DNA of 64,000 bases from JAQBQH01 sp035607415 (GCA_035607415.1 DATNAQ010000092.1:1-64000); one strand, 5' to 3'. Counted from the first letter of the stretch, positions 1-11,096 are shown. Notes: generated from the letters alone by a model not told the origin. Program-made: numbers and translations.

Positions 1-56
1 GCCGCCGCCGCCACCACCACCACCGCACCGAAGATTATTTTTTGAGCTCGACGCAT
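1..56 (-). CDS. Start of a divergent, probably secreted protein (partial)
   Basis: On the minus strand an ATG at 56-54 opens a frame that stays open to the window edge. It begins MRRAQKIIF and continues into a Gly/Ala/Val-rich hydrophobic stretch, which looks like the n- and h-regions of a signal peptide. A strong purine-rich ribosome-binding site (GAGGGGAG) lies 7 nt upstream, inside a hairpin at 63-80. Only 18 codons are visible, so the product cannot be named. The alternative is that this is non-coding upstream sequence of the kinase gene. Confidence 0.4.
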   Translation of the reverse strand, partial: MRRAQKIIFGAVVVVAAA

Positions 57-62
57 TGTGCC

Positions 63-80
63 ACTCCCCTCGCGGGGAGT
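63..80 (-). promoter_or_regulatory. Hairpin overlapping the ribosome-binding site of the leftward gene
   Basis: A perfect 7-bp inverted repeat, ACTCCCC (63-69) and GGGGAGT (74-80), encloses a 4-nt loop. Read on the minus strand the loop is GCGA, a GNRA-type tetraloop. The 3' arm then contains the GGGGAG that would be the Shine-Dalgarno sequence for the ATG at 56. It could mask that site. A terminator for plus-strand transcripts is less likely because only a short, broken T stretch follows. Confidence 0.4.
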
Positions 81-94
81 TATTCTACAGAGAC

Positions 95-108
95 GTTGGC
101 CGGCCAAC
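95..108. promoter_or_regulatory. Perfect 14-bp palindrome, possible operator
   Basis: GTTGGCCGGCCAAC is a perfect dyad in the intergenic space between the leftward frame (start 56) and the kinase gene (start 156). A TATAGT hexamer at 138-143 could be a -10 element for the kinase, which would place the dyad near the -35 region. No regulator can be assigned. Confidence 0.35.
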
Positions 109-155
109 AGTCAGCTTAAGAACAAATTTAACAGTGGTATAGTCGACCCCCTTTC

Positions 156-2243
156 ATGCAGCCGATCCCCTTCGGGAAGTACCTTCTCGTCGAGCGCCTG
201 GCGCAGGGCGGCATGGCCGAGGTGTTTCGCGCGGTCTTCTCGGGCGCCGCGGGCTTCGAGAAGCAGGTGGCGGTCAAGCGGATCTTGCCCGTGTTCGACG
301 GCGCCAGGGACTTCGTCGCCATGTTCGTCGACGAGGCGCGCATCGCCAGCTCGCTCACCCACGTAAACATCGTTCAAGTCTCCGACTTCGGCGAGCTCGA
401 CGGCAGCTACTACCTGGCGATGGAGCTCGTCGACGGCGTCGATCTCGGCCGGCTGCGCGAGGCGGCGGCGCGGCGCGGGCTCGCGGTGCCGGTGCCGATC
501 GTCGCCTTCCTCATCGCCGAGGCGGCGCGCGGGCTGGCCTACGCGCACGACAAGCGCGGGCCGGACGGGGTGCCGCTCGGGATCGTGCATCGCGACGTGT
601 CGCCGCAGAACGTGCTCGTGAGCTACGCGGGCGAAGTCAAAATCGCGGACTTCGGGATCGCCAAGGCGACCGGCAAGCTGCACAAGACCGAGTCGGGCGC
701 GGTGATGGGCAAGATCCGTTACATGTCGCCCGAGCAGATCACCGGCGAGCCGCTCGACGGGCGATCGGATCTGTTCGCGCTCGGCACCATCTTCTGGGAG
801 CTCCTGACCGGATCGGCGCTGTGGAACGGCGACAACCCGGGCGCGGTGTCGGAGCAGGTCAAGACGGCGAAGGTCGATCCGCCGTCGCGGCGCGGGCGCG
901 AGATCCCGGCGGAGCTCGATCGCATCGCGCTCAAGGTGCTCGAGCGCGGCCGCGACGCCCGCTACGCGCGCGCGGCCGATCTGGCGCGCGAGCTGTCGGC
1001 GTGGCTGGCGCAGGCGGCGCCGACGCTGACGCGCGAGGATGTCGGCGCGTTCGTGAGCGAGGTGATCCCGCGCGAGCCGGCCGAGGCGCGCGCCGCCGCC
1101 GTCGACGACAGCCGGCAGGCCACGTCGGTGGCGCCCAAGGCCGACGTCGAGGCGTACGCCAAGACGAAGCTGGCCAAGAGCCCGCCGCCGTCGGGCCCGC
1201 CGCGGCGATCGGGATCGGCGGCGCCCATCGTCGCGGTCGGGCTGGTGCTTGCCGTCGGTGGCGTGCTGGCGTGGCGCTACCTCGCGGCCGAGAGCGGCGG
1301 CACGGTGACGCCTCCGATCGCCGGCGACGACGCGGGCCAGAAGATCGCGGCAACCGACCTCGGCGCGGCCGGGCCGTCGCAGGCGGACAAGACCCGCATG
1401 GTCGCCGAGCTCGAGGCGCTGCCGCAGGCCGAGGCGGCGTGGCGCGGCGTGCAGTCCGAGGACTACCTGGCGCTGCTCTCTGCCGTCGACGGATCGATCT
1501 GCCTGACGCCGAGCGGCGTGCGCGATCCGGTCATCCCCGGCGAGGAGCACGTGCGGCTCGAGCGGCAGAAGCTGGTGCCCGAGGCGATGGCGGTCGGGCG
1601 CTACCTCCTGGCGACGGGCACGCTGCCGCCGCGCGTGGCCGGCTCGCTGCAGGCGTTCTTGCGCAGCCACGCGCCGTTCTCGACGGCGGCGGGCGGCTGG
1701 GCCTTCGCCCACCTCGGTGCCATCGTGCAGCCCGACGACGCGGCGCTGCGGCTGGCCGTGATCCGGCAGAACGGCGCGCTCGGCGAGTGGCGCGAGCCGG
1801 GCCACGACGCCGCCCTGCCCTACGCCGAGCTGTGCGAGCGCGATGCGGCCGTCGCCGCCTACACGGCGCGGGCGCACGACGAGCGCGCCACGGCGCTCGC
1901 GCGCTACCTGCACGCCACGCCCTTCGACGTGCCCGTCGACGACGGCGGCTTGCGCATCCTCGTCGACGACTCCGAGCGCGACGAGGCGGCGGCCACGCTT
2001 CTGGTGCGCGTGCGCGTGACCAACACCTCGGCCGACGACAAGCCGCTGCCGCTCGGCGCGGCGCGCCTCTCGGGCCTCGACGCGGCGCCGGTGGTCGATC
2101 CGCCGGCGGCGACGCTCGGGCGCGGCCTCGAGCGCGACTTCCGGCTGCGCTACTCGGGCGTCACCGACGCGGTCGCCGAGGCCGCGGTGCTCGTGCTCAA
2201 GCCGGGCGTCGAGCTGCAAGCGTATTCGGAGGATCTACGATGA
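156..2243 (+). CDS. Transmembrane serine/threonine protein kinase
   Basis: The 695-residue product has an N-terminal Hanks-type kinase domain (about residues 6-275). Visible features are the glycine-rich loop (LAQGGMAEVF), the VAVKRI lysine, the catalytic HRDVSPQN loop and the DFG motif in IADFGIAKA. HRDVSPQN is a common myxobacterial variant of HRDLKPEN. A linker leads to one membrane segment near residues 354-376, then about 300 residues outside the membrane with no recognised sensor domain. The start is supported by MQPIPFGKYLLVERL, which runs straight into the kinase fold. Its stop overlaps a 7-codon mini-ORF that leads to the enoyl-CoA hydratase gene. Target unknown. Confidence 0.93.
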   Translation: MQPIPFGKYLLVERLAQGGMAEVFRAVFSGAAGFEKQVAVKRILPVFDGARDFVAMFVDEARIASSLTHVNIVQVSDFGELDGSYYLAMELVDGVDLGRLREAAARRGLAVPVPIVAFLIAEAARGLAYAHDKRGPDGVPLGIVHRDVSPQNVLVSYAGEVKIADFGIAKATGKLHKTESGAVMGKIRYMSPEQITGEPLDGRSDLFALGTIFWELLTGSALWNGDNPGAVSEQVKTAKVDPPSRRGREIPAELDRIALKVLERGRDARYARAADLARELSAWLAQAAPTLTREDVGAFVSEVIPREPAEARAAAVDDSRQATSVAPKADVEAYAKTKLAKSPPPSGPPRRSGSAAPIVAVGLVLAVGGVLAWRYLAAESGGTVTPPIAGDDAGQKIAATDLGAAGPSQADKTRMVAELEALPQAEAAWRGVQSEDYLALLSAVDGSICLTPSGVRDPVIPGEEHVRLERQKLVPEAMAVGRYLLATGTLPPRVAGSLQAFLRSHAPFSTAAGGWAFAHLGAIVQPDDAALRLAVIRQNGALGEWREPGHDAALPYAELCERDAAVAAYTARAHDERATALARYLHATPFDVPVDDGGLRILVDDSERDEAAATLLVRVRVTNTSADDKPLPLGAARLSGLDAAPVVDPPAATLGRGLERDFRLRYSGVTDAVAEAAVLVLKPGVELQAYSEDLR

Positions 2244-2263
2244 GCGACGAGGGCAGCCGATGA
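2240..2263 (+). other. 7-codon relay mini-ORF joining kinase and hydratase genes
   Basis: ATG at 2240 overlaps the kinase stop (ATGA) and reads MSDEGSR. Its TGA (2261-2263) overlaps the hydratase ATG at 2260, again as ATGA. The internal GAGGGC also serves as a ribosome-binding site for 2260. The simplest role is translational coupling; a functional peptide is unlikely. The same overlap layout occurs at 6584-6669, 12133-12287 and 14808-14909. Confidence 0.5.
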
Positions 2264-3035
2264 GCATTCGCTACGAGGTCGCCGAGCGGATCGCGACCAT
2301 CACGATCGATCGCCCCGAGGTCAAGAACGCGCTCGGCCCCGACGAATGGCGCGCCCTGAGCGCGCGCGTCGACGACGCCGACGCCGACGCCGACGTGCGC
2401 GTCCTGGTCATCACCGGCGCCGGCGGCACCTTCTCGGCCGGCGGCGATCTCAAGACCATGCCCGAACGGCTCGCCGAGCCGCGCGACGTGCGCGCCGCCA
2501 ACCTGGTGGTGCACGCGCAGATCGTGCCGCGCCTGCGCGAGCTCGCCAAACCGGTGATCGCGATGATCGACGGCGCGTGCGTCGGCGCCGGCCTCTCGCT
2601 CGCGCTCGCCTGCGATCTGCGCATCGCCGCCACGCGCGCGCGCCTCGGCGCCGCCTTCCACCGCGTCGGGCTCACCGGCGACTTCGGCCTCTTGTGGCTC
2701 TTGCCGCGCATCGTCGGGCCGACGCGCGCGATGGATCTTCTGATGCGCGCCGAGACCATCGACGCCGCGCGCGCCGAGGCGATCGGTCTGGTCACGCGCG
2801 TGGTCGCCGACGATCGGCTCGCCGACGAGACCTACGACTACGCGCGGCGGCTCGCCGACGGGCCGCCGGTGGCGCAGGGCCTGACCAAGCGCGGCCTGCA
2901 TCGCGCGCTCGAGAGCGAGCTCGCTTCCATGCTCGAGTGGGAAGCCGAGGCGCAGGCGACCTGCTCGCACACCGCCGACGCGTACGAAGGCGTGCACGCC
3001 TTCCTCGCGCGCCGCAAGCCCATCTTCCGCGGCGC

Positions 3036-3039
<4 letters not shown>
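2260..3039 (+). CDS. Enoyl-CoA hydratase/isomerase family protein
   Basis: A 259-residue crotonase-fold protein. The first oxyanion-hole segment is in GGTFSAGGDLKTM and the second in DGACVGAGLSLALACDLRIA. The stretch after AFHRVGL reads TGDFGLLWLLPR, so the usual catalytic glutamates of true enoyl-CoA hydratases are absent. An aspartate sits where PaaG-like isomerases carry theirs, which points to an isomerase-type activity on an acyl-CoA (inference). It is tightly linked to the upstream Ser/Thr kinase through a mini-ORF. Its stop overlaps by 4 bp the stop of the convergent kinase gene. Substrate unknown. Confidence 0.88.
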
Positions 3040-4829
<1,790 letters not shown>

Positions 4830-4873
4830 AGTTCTAGCACCCGGGCAACCCATTGCCAACGGCACGCGTTACT

Positions 4874-5344
4874 ATGACGACGATGCTCGCGCTTTTAATC
4901 ACACTGATTTTGACACCCAGCTCCGCCGTCGTCCGCGACGAAACCGTCCTGGTGAGCGAGATGGCCACGCTGACCGTGAAATGGGAGCGCGGGGCGGTTT
5001 CCATTCTCAAGGTCGAGCGCACCCCGCTGCCGAACCCCGAGCGCATGCGCCGCTGGCGGGGGCGATTCGAGGCGCGCGCCCTCGGCTCCGCGGGCAAGCC
5101 GATCGACTTCGTTCGCTTTGATTTCCCGCTGATGGCCGCCGCCGAGTCACCGGACGATGTAACCGAGGACGCGAAAAAACTCGGCCAGAAAATCCGCGAG
5201 AACGTGAAGGCGACGATGATCGTACGCGCCCCGCTGCCCCCAGGGGCGACCGCGGTGGCGGTCTACGACACGGTCACGAGGAAGACGGTGTCGGCGGATC
5301 TGCCGCCTGCAGCGCCTGGCGGCGACGGAAGTACAAAAAGATAG
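4874..5344 (+). CDS. Small secreted protein of unknown function
   Basis: About 156 residues from the ATG at 4874; an in-frame TTG at 4853 would add seven. The N-terminus MTTMLALLITLILTPSSAV is a convincing signal peptide. The mature part is charged and compact, includes WERGAVSILKVERTPLPNPE, and has no family I recognise. It could be a beta-sandwich domain. It starts back to back with the zinc-ribbon kinase gene. Its last 71 bp overlap the 3' end of the convergent permease gene, a long overlap for this genome. Coding is supported by the signal peptide and by strong third-position GC. Confidence 0.6.
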   Translation: MTTMLALLITLILTPSSAVVRDETVLVSEMATLTVKWERGAVSILKVERTPLPNPERMRRWRGRFEARALGSAGKPIDFVRFDFPLMAAAESPDDVTEDAKKLGQKIRENVKATMIVRAPLPPGATAVAVYDTVTRKTVSADLPPAAPGGDGSTKR

Positions 5345-6587
5345 CCTGCACGATCGAGGCGATCGGCACCGCCAGAAGGGCTCCGATGAGCCCGCCCGAC
5401 TCCTCGCCGACGAGCAGCGCGAAGACCACTACCACCGGGTGCATCTTGGCGGCGGTCCCGATGATCTTGGGATTCAGGAAGTTCGCCTCGAGCAGGTGGA
5501 TCCCGACGATCCAGCCGAGCATGCCGAGCCCGGTCGACAGCGAGAAGCCCTGCGGCCCCGAGGCGAGCGCGACCGCCACGATCGGGACCGACGACAGGAT
5601 CGAGCCGAACACCGGAATGAAGCTGAAGGTGCCGGCGAGCATGCCGAGCAGCACCGCGTATTTGACGCGGAACAGCAGCAGGCCGACCGTGGTCAACAGC
5701 GCATTGACCACGCAGATGATGAGCTGCCCGCGGATGATGCCCGACAGCCCGCGGTCGATCTCGCGCAACAGCTCGTCGAGCGCGTTCCGATGTTGCGCGG
5801 GCACGAGCGAGCGCAAAAAGGCCATCACGCGATCGATGTCGATCAGTAGATACGCCGCCACCATGAAGGTGAGGATGAACCAGGCGAAGCCTTTGATGAC
5901 CACGCCGAGGAAGCGCTGCCCGTAGGCGATGATGCCGCGCAGCTCGTTCTCGCCGGCGCGTGCCGCCTGCGTGAGCATCTCGGTCAGGCGCGTGCGCTTC
6001 TCGTCGGCGTCGCTGCGCGGTCCGACGATGTAGCGGCCGCGGCCGGTCGGATCGACCTCGAGCTGCAGGCTCTCGAGCGAGATCTCGTATTGCCCCGGCT
6101 TGACCTCGGTGACGCGGATCTTGCGCTCCGGGCGCGGCTCGACGAGCTCCTCGGGCGGCGTCGCCGTCGAGGGATCCTCGTCGCGCGGGAAATTTTGTTC
6201 GAGCCAGGCGTCGGCGCGCGGCACGTACTGCCGCTTGACGCGCTGAAGGAACGTCGGCGCCTCGCGGAACAGCCGCGCGAAGTCGCTCGACAGGCGCGGC
6301 AGGAAGAGCGTGAAGAACACGCCGAACGCCGTGAGCAGCCCGAGGTACACGACCACGATCGCCAGCCAGCGTGGCGCGCGCCACGAGCGCCCCACCGGCG
6401 CCGACGACAGCATCGAGACGATCGGCGCCAGCACGTAGGCGACGGCGACGCCGAGGACGAACGGCAGCACCACGGCGCGGAACACCACGAGCACGAAGAC
6501 GATGAAGAGCCCAAAGCCCCAGAGGCGCGCGAACCGCCGCAGCCACAGGACGAACGCGGACTGCCGCGGCGGCGCCGGCTCGCTCAC
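5274..6587 (-). CDS. AI-2E family (TqsA/PerM-like) membrane permease
   Basis: The 437-residue product has two to three helices at the N-terminus, a long soluble insertion (about residues 95-210, including a run rich in Glu, Pro and Asp), then the helix-rich C-terminal half typical of AI-2E transporters. The family signature is visible in FLGVVIKGFAWFILTF and in GTFSFIPVFGSILSSVPIV. Substrates are poorly defined for most members; autoinducer export and ion flux have both been proposed. GTG start at 6587, linked to sppA upstream by two overlapping mini-ORFs. It is the last gene of the cmk-rpsA-sppA run. Confidence 0.88.
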   Translation of the reverse strand: MSEPAPPRQSAFVLWLRRFARLWGFGLFIVFVLVVFRAVVLPFVLGVAVAYVLAPIVSMLSSAPVGRSWRAPRWLAIVVVYLGLLTAFGVFFTLFLPRLSSDFARLFREAPTFLQRVKRQYVPRADAWLEQNFPRDEDPSTATPPEELVEPRPERKIRVTEVKPGQYEISLESLQLEVDPTGRGRYIVGPRSDADEKRTRLTEMLTQAARAGENELRGIIAYGQRFLGVVIKGFAWFILTFMVAAYLLIDIDRVMAFLRSLVPAQHRNALDELLREIDRGLSGIIRGQLIICVVNALLTTVGLLLFRVKYAVLLGMLAGTFSFIPVFGSILSSVPIVAVALASGPQGFSLSTGLGMLGWIVGIHLLEANFLNPKIIGTAAKMHPVVVVFALLVGEESGGLIGALLAVPIASIVQAIFLYFRRRQALQAADPPTPSSS

Positions 6588-6604
6588 GGTTGCACCGCGT
6601 TCAT
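6584..6604 (-). other. 6-codon relay mini-ORF before the permease gene
   Basis: ATG at 6604 reads MNAVQP and stops at a TGA overlapping the permease GTG (GTGA, 6584-6587). Its start overlaps the stop of the mini-ORF at 6601-6669. It is generated by one 17-bp unit of the local tandem repeat. A period of 17 nt (3n-1) lets each unit add one ATGA-overlapped ORF. Confidence 0.4.
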
Positions 6605-6633
6605 TGTCGCACCGCGTTCATTGTCGCACCGCG
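6590..6633 (-). repeat. 17-bp tandem repeat, 2.6 copies
   Basis: The unit TTCATTGTCGCACCGCG is present perfectly at 6600-6616 and 6617-6633, with a partial copy at 6590-6599. On the minus strand each unit supplies an ATGA start/stop overlap. It shares the CAAC(A/C)(A/G)TGA-type motif with the repeats near 12186, 12284 and 14906. Confidence 0.8.
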
Positions 6634-6669
6634 GTCGAGCTCCGGTTCCACCTGCGCTCGCCCGCTCAT
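6601..6669 (-). other. 22-codon relay mini-ORF after sppA
   Basis: The ATG at 6669 overlaps the sppA stop (ATGA). The frame starts MSGRAQVEPELDRG and ends with a TGA at 6601-6603, overlapping the next mini-ORF start at 6604. Its MSGRAQ opening resembles the MSARAE and MSERAE openings of the mini-ORFs at 12186 and 14808. Confidence 0.45.
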
Positions 6670-7559
6670 AGCCGCGGGTCGCGCACTTCGATGCTGCCGC
6701 GCGGCGCCGCGCTCTCGAATGCGCCGTGCACCGCGCCGCGCAGGATCTCGCCGATCATCGAGCTGCGCGGTTTCTTCTCGAACACCGGCACCGGCTCGCC
6801 GCTCGCGCCGGCGAGCTTGGCCGCGCCGTCGATGGCATCCTCGAGGTTGCCGAGCTCGTCGATGAGCTTGTGCTCGAGCGCCTGCTTGCCGGTGAGGATG
6901 CGGCCGTCGGCGATCGGGCGCAGCGTCTCCTTCGGAATCTTGCGCGCGGCGGCCACGTCGTCGAGGAACTGCTCGTACACGCTGTCGACGAAGCCCTGGA
7001 AGAACTTCCGCTCGCCGTCGGTCATCGCGCGCAGGGGCGAGCCCGCGTCCTTCATCGGCGCCGACTTGATGGTGTCGACGTCGACCTTGGCGAGCGCCAT
7101 GAGCTCGTTGACGTGCGGGAACTCCGAGATGACGCCGATCGATCCGGTGATGGTCCCCGGCGACGCGTAGATCTTGTCGCACGCCGAGGCCACGTAGAAT
7201 CCGCCCGACGCGGCCACGGTGCCCATCGAGCAGACGACCTTCTTGTCCTTCTTGGCGCGCATCACCGCGCGATACATCTCTTGGGACGGCGCCACCGCGC
7301 CGCCGGGCGAGTCGATGCGCAGCACGATCGCCTTGATCGAGTCGTCCTTGCGCAGCTCGTGGAGCTGGCCGATGACGTCTTTGCTGTCGGTGATGGTGCC
7401 GGTCAGCTCGACGACGCCGATGTGCGGGCCGGTGCCGTTGCCCCAGCCCTGCTCACCTTTTTGCTCGAGCGCGGAGAAGAGAAAGTAAAGGAAGACGAAG
7501 CACAGCGCGAGGAGCGATCCGAACACCAACAACGCGTAGAGTGCGGATCGCTTCTCCAC
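6666..7559 (-). CDS. sppA: Signal peptide peptidase SppA, short 36K-type
   Basis: A 297-residue membrane-bound serine protease that degrades leftover signal peptides. One N-terminal membrane segment (YALLVFGSLLALCFVFLYFL) anchors it outside the cytoplasm. The S49 protease core has the nucleophile serine in TVAASGGFYVASACD and the family stretch PGTITGSIGVI. The length matches the single-domain SppA form rather than the double-domain E. coli enzyme. It lies 17 bp after rpsA on the same strand and is joined by mini-ORFs to the permease gene, so cmk, rpsA, sppA and the permease gene probably form one transcription unit. Confidence 0.93.
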   Translation of the reverse strand: MEKRSALYALLVFGSLLALCFVFLYFLFSALEQKGEQGWGNGTGPHIGVVELTGTITDSKDVIGQLHELRKDDSIKAIVLRIDSPGGAVAPSQEMYRAVMRAKKDKKVVCSMGTVAASGGFYVASACDKIYASPGTITGSIGVISEFPHVNELMALAKVDVDTIKSAPMKDAGSPLRAMTDGERKFFQGFVDSVYEQFLDDVAAARKIPKETLRPIADGRILTGKQALEHKLIDELGNLEDAIDGAAKLAGASGEPVPVFEKKPRSSMIGEILRGAVHGAFESAAPRGSIEVRDPRL

Positions 7560-7576
7560 TGTTCAGGCCAAGGAGA

Positions 7577-9301
<1,725 letters not shown>

Positions 9302-9406
9302 TCGAATCCAATGCTCCCTTTCGATCGACCCGATTGCGCAGGCGTATTCCTTTTAGACACATGGGTCCAAAAGGTTTGCGGAAGTTAGTCCCCAAAGTCG
9401 CAGGCG

Positions 9407-10087
9407 TCAAGGCAAATCGGCGCCAAATCGGGCCCGCGCCAGGGCCTCCATCCGGTCGACCACAGAGGCTTCGGCGAGCTCCGATGTGTCGAGGAGCACG
9501 GCGTCTTCGGCCTGCTTGAGCGGCGCGGTGGCGCGGTTGGAGTCGCGCTCGTCACGGATCAGGATTTCCTGCAGCGTGGCGGCGAGATCTACCGTCTGGC
9601 CCTTGGTCACGAGCTCGTCGTAGCGACGTTGGGCGCGGACCGCGGGCGACGCGGTCAGGAAGATCTTGAGGGGCGCCCACGGCAAGACGACGGTGCCGAT
9701 GTCGCGCCCTTCGACGACGCAGCGGCCGCGCGCCGCCAGCTTGCGCTGCAGGCCGAGGAGCGCCTGGCGCACCGGCGGATGGGCCGAGACGGTCGAGGCG
9801 CCCTGCGACATCTCGGGGGTGCGGATGGCTTTGGAGACGTCCTCGTCGCCGAGAAAGACGCGCCCCTCTTCGTCGAAGCGGATGGCGAGGCCCTCGGCGA
9901 TGGCGCCGAGCTTGTCGCCGTCGGAGAAGGCGACTCCGTGGCGCGAGGCGGCGAGCGCGACGGTGCGATAGATGGCGCCCGTGTCGAGCAGGAAGAAGCC
10001 GAGCCGTCGCGCCAGCGCGCGCGCCGCCGTCGACTTCCCGGCGCCGGCGGGACCGTCGATGGCGATGACGAAAGGCTGGTCCGACAT
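9407..10087 (-). CDS. cmk: Cytidylate kinase
   Basis: A 226-residue enzyme that phosphorylates CMP and dCMP. The P-loop IDGPAGAGKSTAARALA is near residues 9-25. LLDTGAIYRTVA is the CMP-binding segment, VVEGRDIGTVVLP the conserved core, and DERDSNRATAPLKQAEDA the lid. The start at 10087 gives MSDQPFVIAIDGPAG, a normal family N-terminus; the frame remains open far upstream but that extension is low-complexity and overlaps the opposite-strand gene region. First gene of the cmk-rpsA-sppA run; the short region 10088-10149 would hold its promoter. Confidence 0.95.
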   Translation of the reverse strand: MSDQPFVIAIDGPAGAGKSTAARALARRLGFFLLDTGAIYRTVALAASRHGVAFSDGDKLGAIAEGLAIRFDEEGRVFLGDEDVSKAIRTPEMSQGASTVSAHPPVRQALLGLQRKLAARGRCVVEGRDIGTVVLPWAPLKIFLTASPAVRAQRRYDELVTKGQTVDLAATLQEILIRDERDSNRATAPLKQAEDAVLLDTSELAEASVVDRMEALARARFGADLP

Positions 10088-10103
10088 GCGGCGGTAATCT
10101 AGT

Positions 10104-10132
10104 GCCGAAAGCGCAAAGCCGAAAGCCGAAAG
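10104..10132. repeat. Short GCCGAAAG repeat between divergent genes
   Basis: GCCGAAAG occurs three times (10104, 10118, 10125) with a GCGCAAAG variant between the first two copies. The repeat lies in the 62-bp space between cmk and the membrane-protein gene. The end of the gene at 22852 has a loosely similar run (GCTGAAAGCTGATAGCTGA near 24517-24537). Significance unknown. Confidence 0.4.
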
Positions 10133-10149
10133 TGATACAGTTTTCGGGC

Positions 10150-10935
10150 ATGACGCTGGTCGTCGCGCTCGGGCTGAACCTGTGGGTGGTGGCGGTGGCG
10201 CTGCCGCTCGGATTGGCCGCGCATGCCCGCGCGCTCGCCGGCACCTCGACGGCGGGCATCGTGCTGACGTCGTTGGCGCCGCTTCTCGCGCTCGGCGCCG
10301 GCGCGTGGCCGGGGGCGTGGACGGCGAGCCCGAAGCTGCGGCCGTGGCTGCTGCTCGTCTCGTTCCCGGTCCTGGTGGTGATGCCGCAGGCGCTGGCGGC
10401 CGCGGAAGTGACGGCCCGCGTGGTGCCGGCGGCGGCGTCGATCCTGGCGGCGGCGTCGCTGGTGGCGTTCTTGGTGGCGACGGTGCGTGCCGAGGGGCAG
10501 GCCGAGCGCGCGGGTGACGGAGGCGCGCCGGTGACGCGGCGGCTGCACCAGGATCCGGTGCCGTCGCGCTGGCGGCGGCGGTTGCGCGTGTATCGCGGGA
10601 TGACGGCGGTGGCGTTCGGCTTTCCGTTGGTGCTCCTGGCGGCGGTGGACCTGTCGTCGTCGTACGCGGCGTCGCTGGAGGCGTCGTTCGGGGCGCACGC
10701 GGCGCGGGCACAGGCGGTCATCACCGTCGGGGTGGGCCTCTTGTGGGTCGGGTTCCTGCGGGCCTATCTGCTGGCGCCGCTGCACGGGCACCTGCAGCAC
10801 GATCGCGATCTGTTGCGCGAGATGGAGCGCGATCGGCGCCACGCGCGGCGCGGGCGGCCGAGCGCGGGGTTCTACTTCGCGGTGGCGGTGGCGCTGGTGG
10901 CGATGGCCGCGGTCGTGTGGCAGAGGACGCGCTAG
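10150..10935 (+). CDS. Polytopic membrane protein of unknown function
   Basis: About 261 residues from the ATG at 10150, which opens the first membrane helix MTLVVALGLNLWVVAVALPL. There are six or so hydrophobic segments, with a positively charged cytoplasmic loop in the middle (VPSRWRRRLRVYRG) and another near the C-terminus (REMERDRRHARRGR). No family recognised. The upstream in-frame GTG would only add a basic peptide from the GCCGAAAG repeat, so it was not chosen. The stop codon TAG lies inside the left terminal inverted repeat of the miniature element. Confidence 0.65.
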   Translation: MTLVVALGLNLWVVAVALPLGLAAHARALAGTSTAGIVLTSLAPLLALGAGAWPGAWTASPKLRPWLLLVSFPVLVVMPQALAAAEVTARVVPAAASILAAASLVAFLVATVRAEGQAERAGDGGAPVTRRLHQDPVPSRWRRRLRVYRGMTAVAFGFPLVLLAAVDLSSSYAASLEASFGAHAARAQAVITVGVGLLWVGFLRAYLLAPLHGHLQHDRDLLREMERDRRHARRGRPSAGFYFAVAVALVAMAAVVWQRTR

Positions 10936-11096
10936 TGTCCCGAATCGGAAATTCGCTAGCAGTCGGGCGTCGCGGCATCCGCAGGCGCTTCGTTGCTCCT
11001 CCCTTCAATACCTTCAGGTATTCGCGGTCGTCGCGCCTCGCGCGCGCGGCGTCGCACCGCCCTTGGTGCACGCGAATTTCCGACACGGGACACTAG
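10932..11096. mobile_element. MITE-like element with 25-bp terminal inverted repeats
   Basis: The ends are 10932-10956 (CTAGTGTCCCGAATCGG...) and 11072-11096 (...CCGACACGGGACACTAG), inverted copies that differ at two positions. The centre holds a small hairpin, AATACC-TTCA-GGTATT (11007-11022). There is no coding capacity for a transposase, so this is a non-autonomous element. The outer CTAG contains TA on both sides, compatible with the TA target duplication of IS630/Tc1-mariner elements, although TA could also be part of the repeat. It fits exactly between the stop codon of the upstream gene (10933-10935) and the ATG at 11097. Confidence 0.75.

Noticed and set aside
111..2219. Long antisense open frame opposite the first kinase gene
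   Set aside because: Arg/Ala/Leu-rich low-complexity translation typical of the shadow of a GC-rich gene; the plus-strand frame has clear kinase motifs.
6590..6633. CRISPR-like array
   Set aside because: Units are 17 bp with no spacers and no cas genes; it is a plain tandem repeat.
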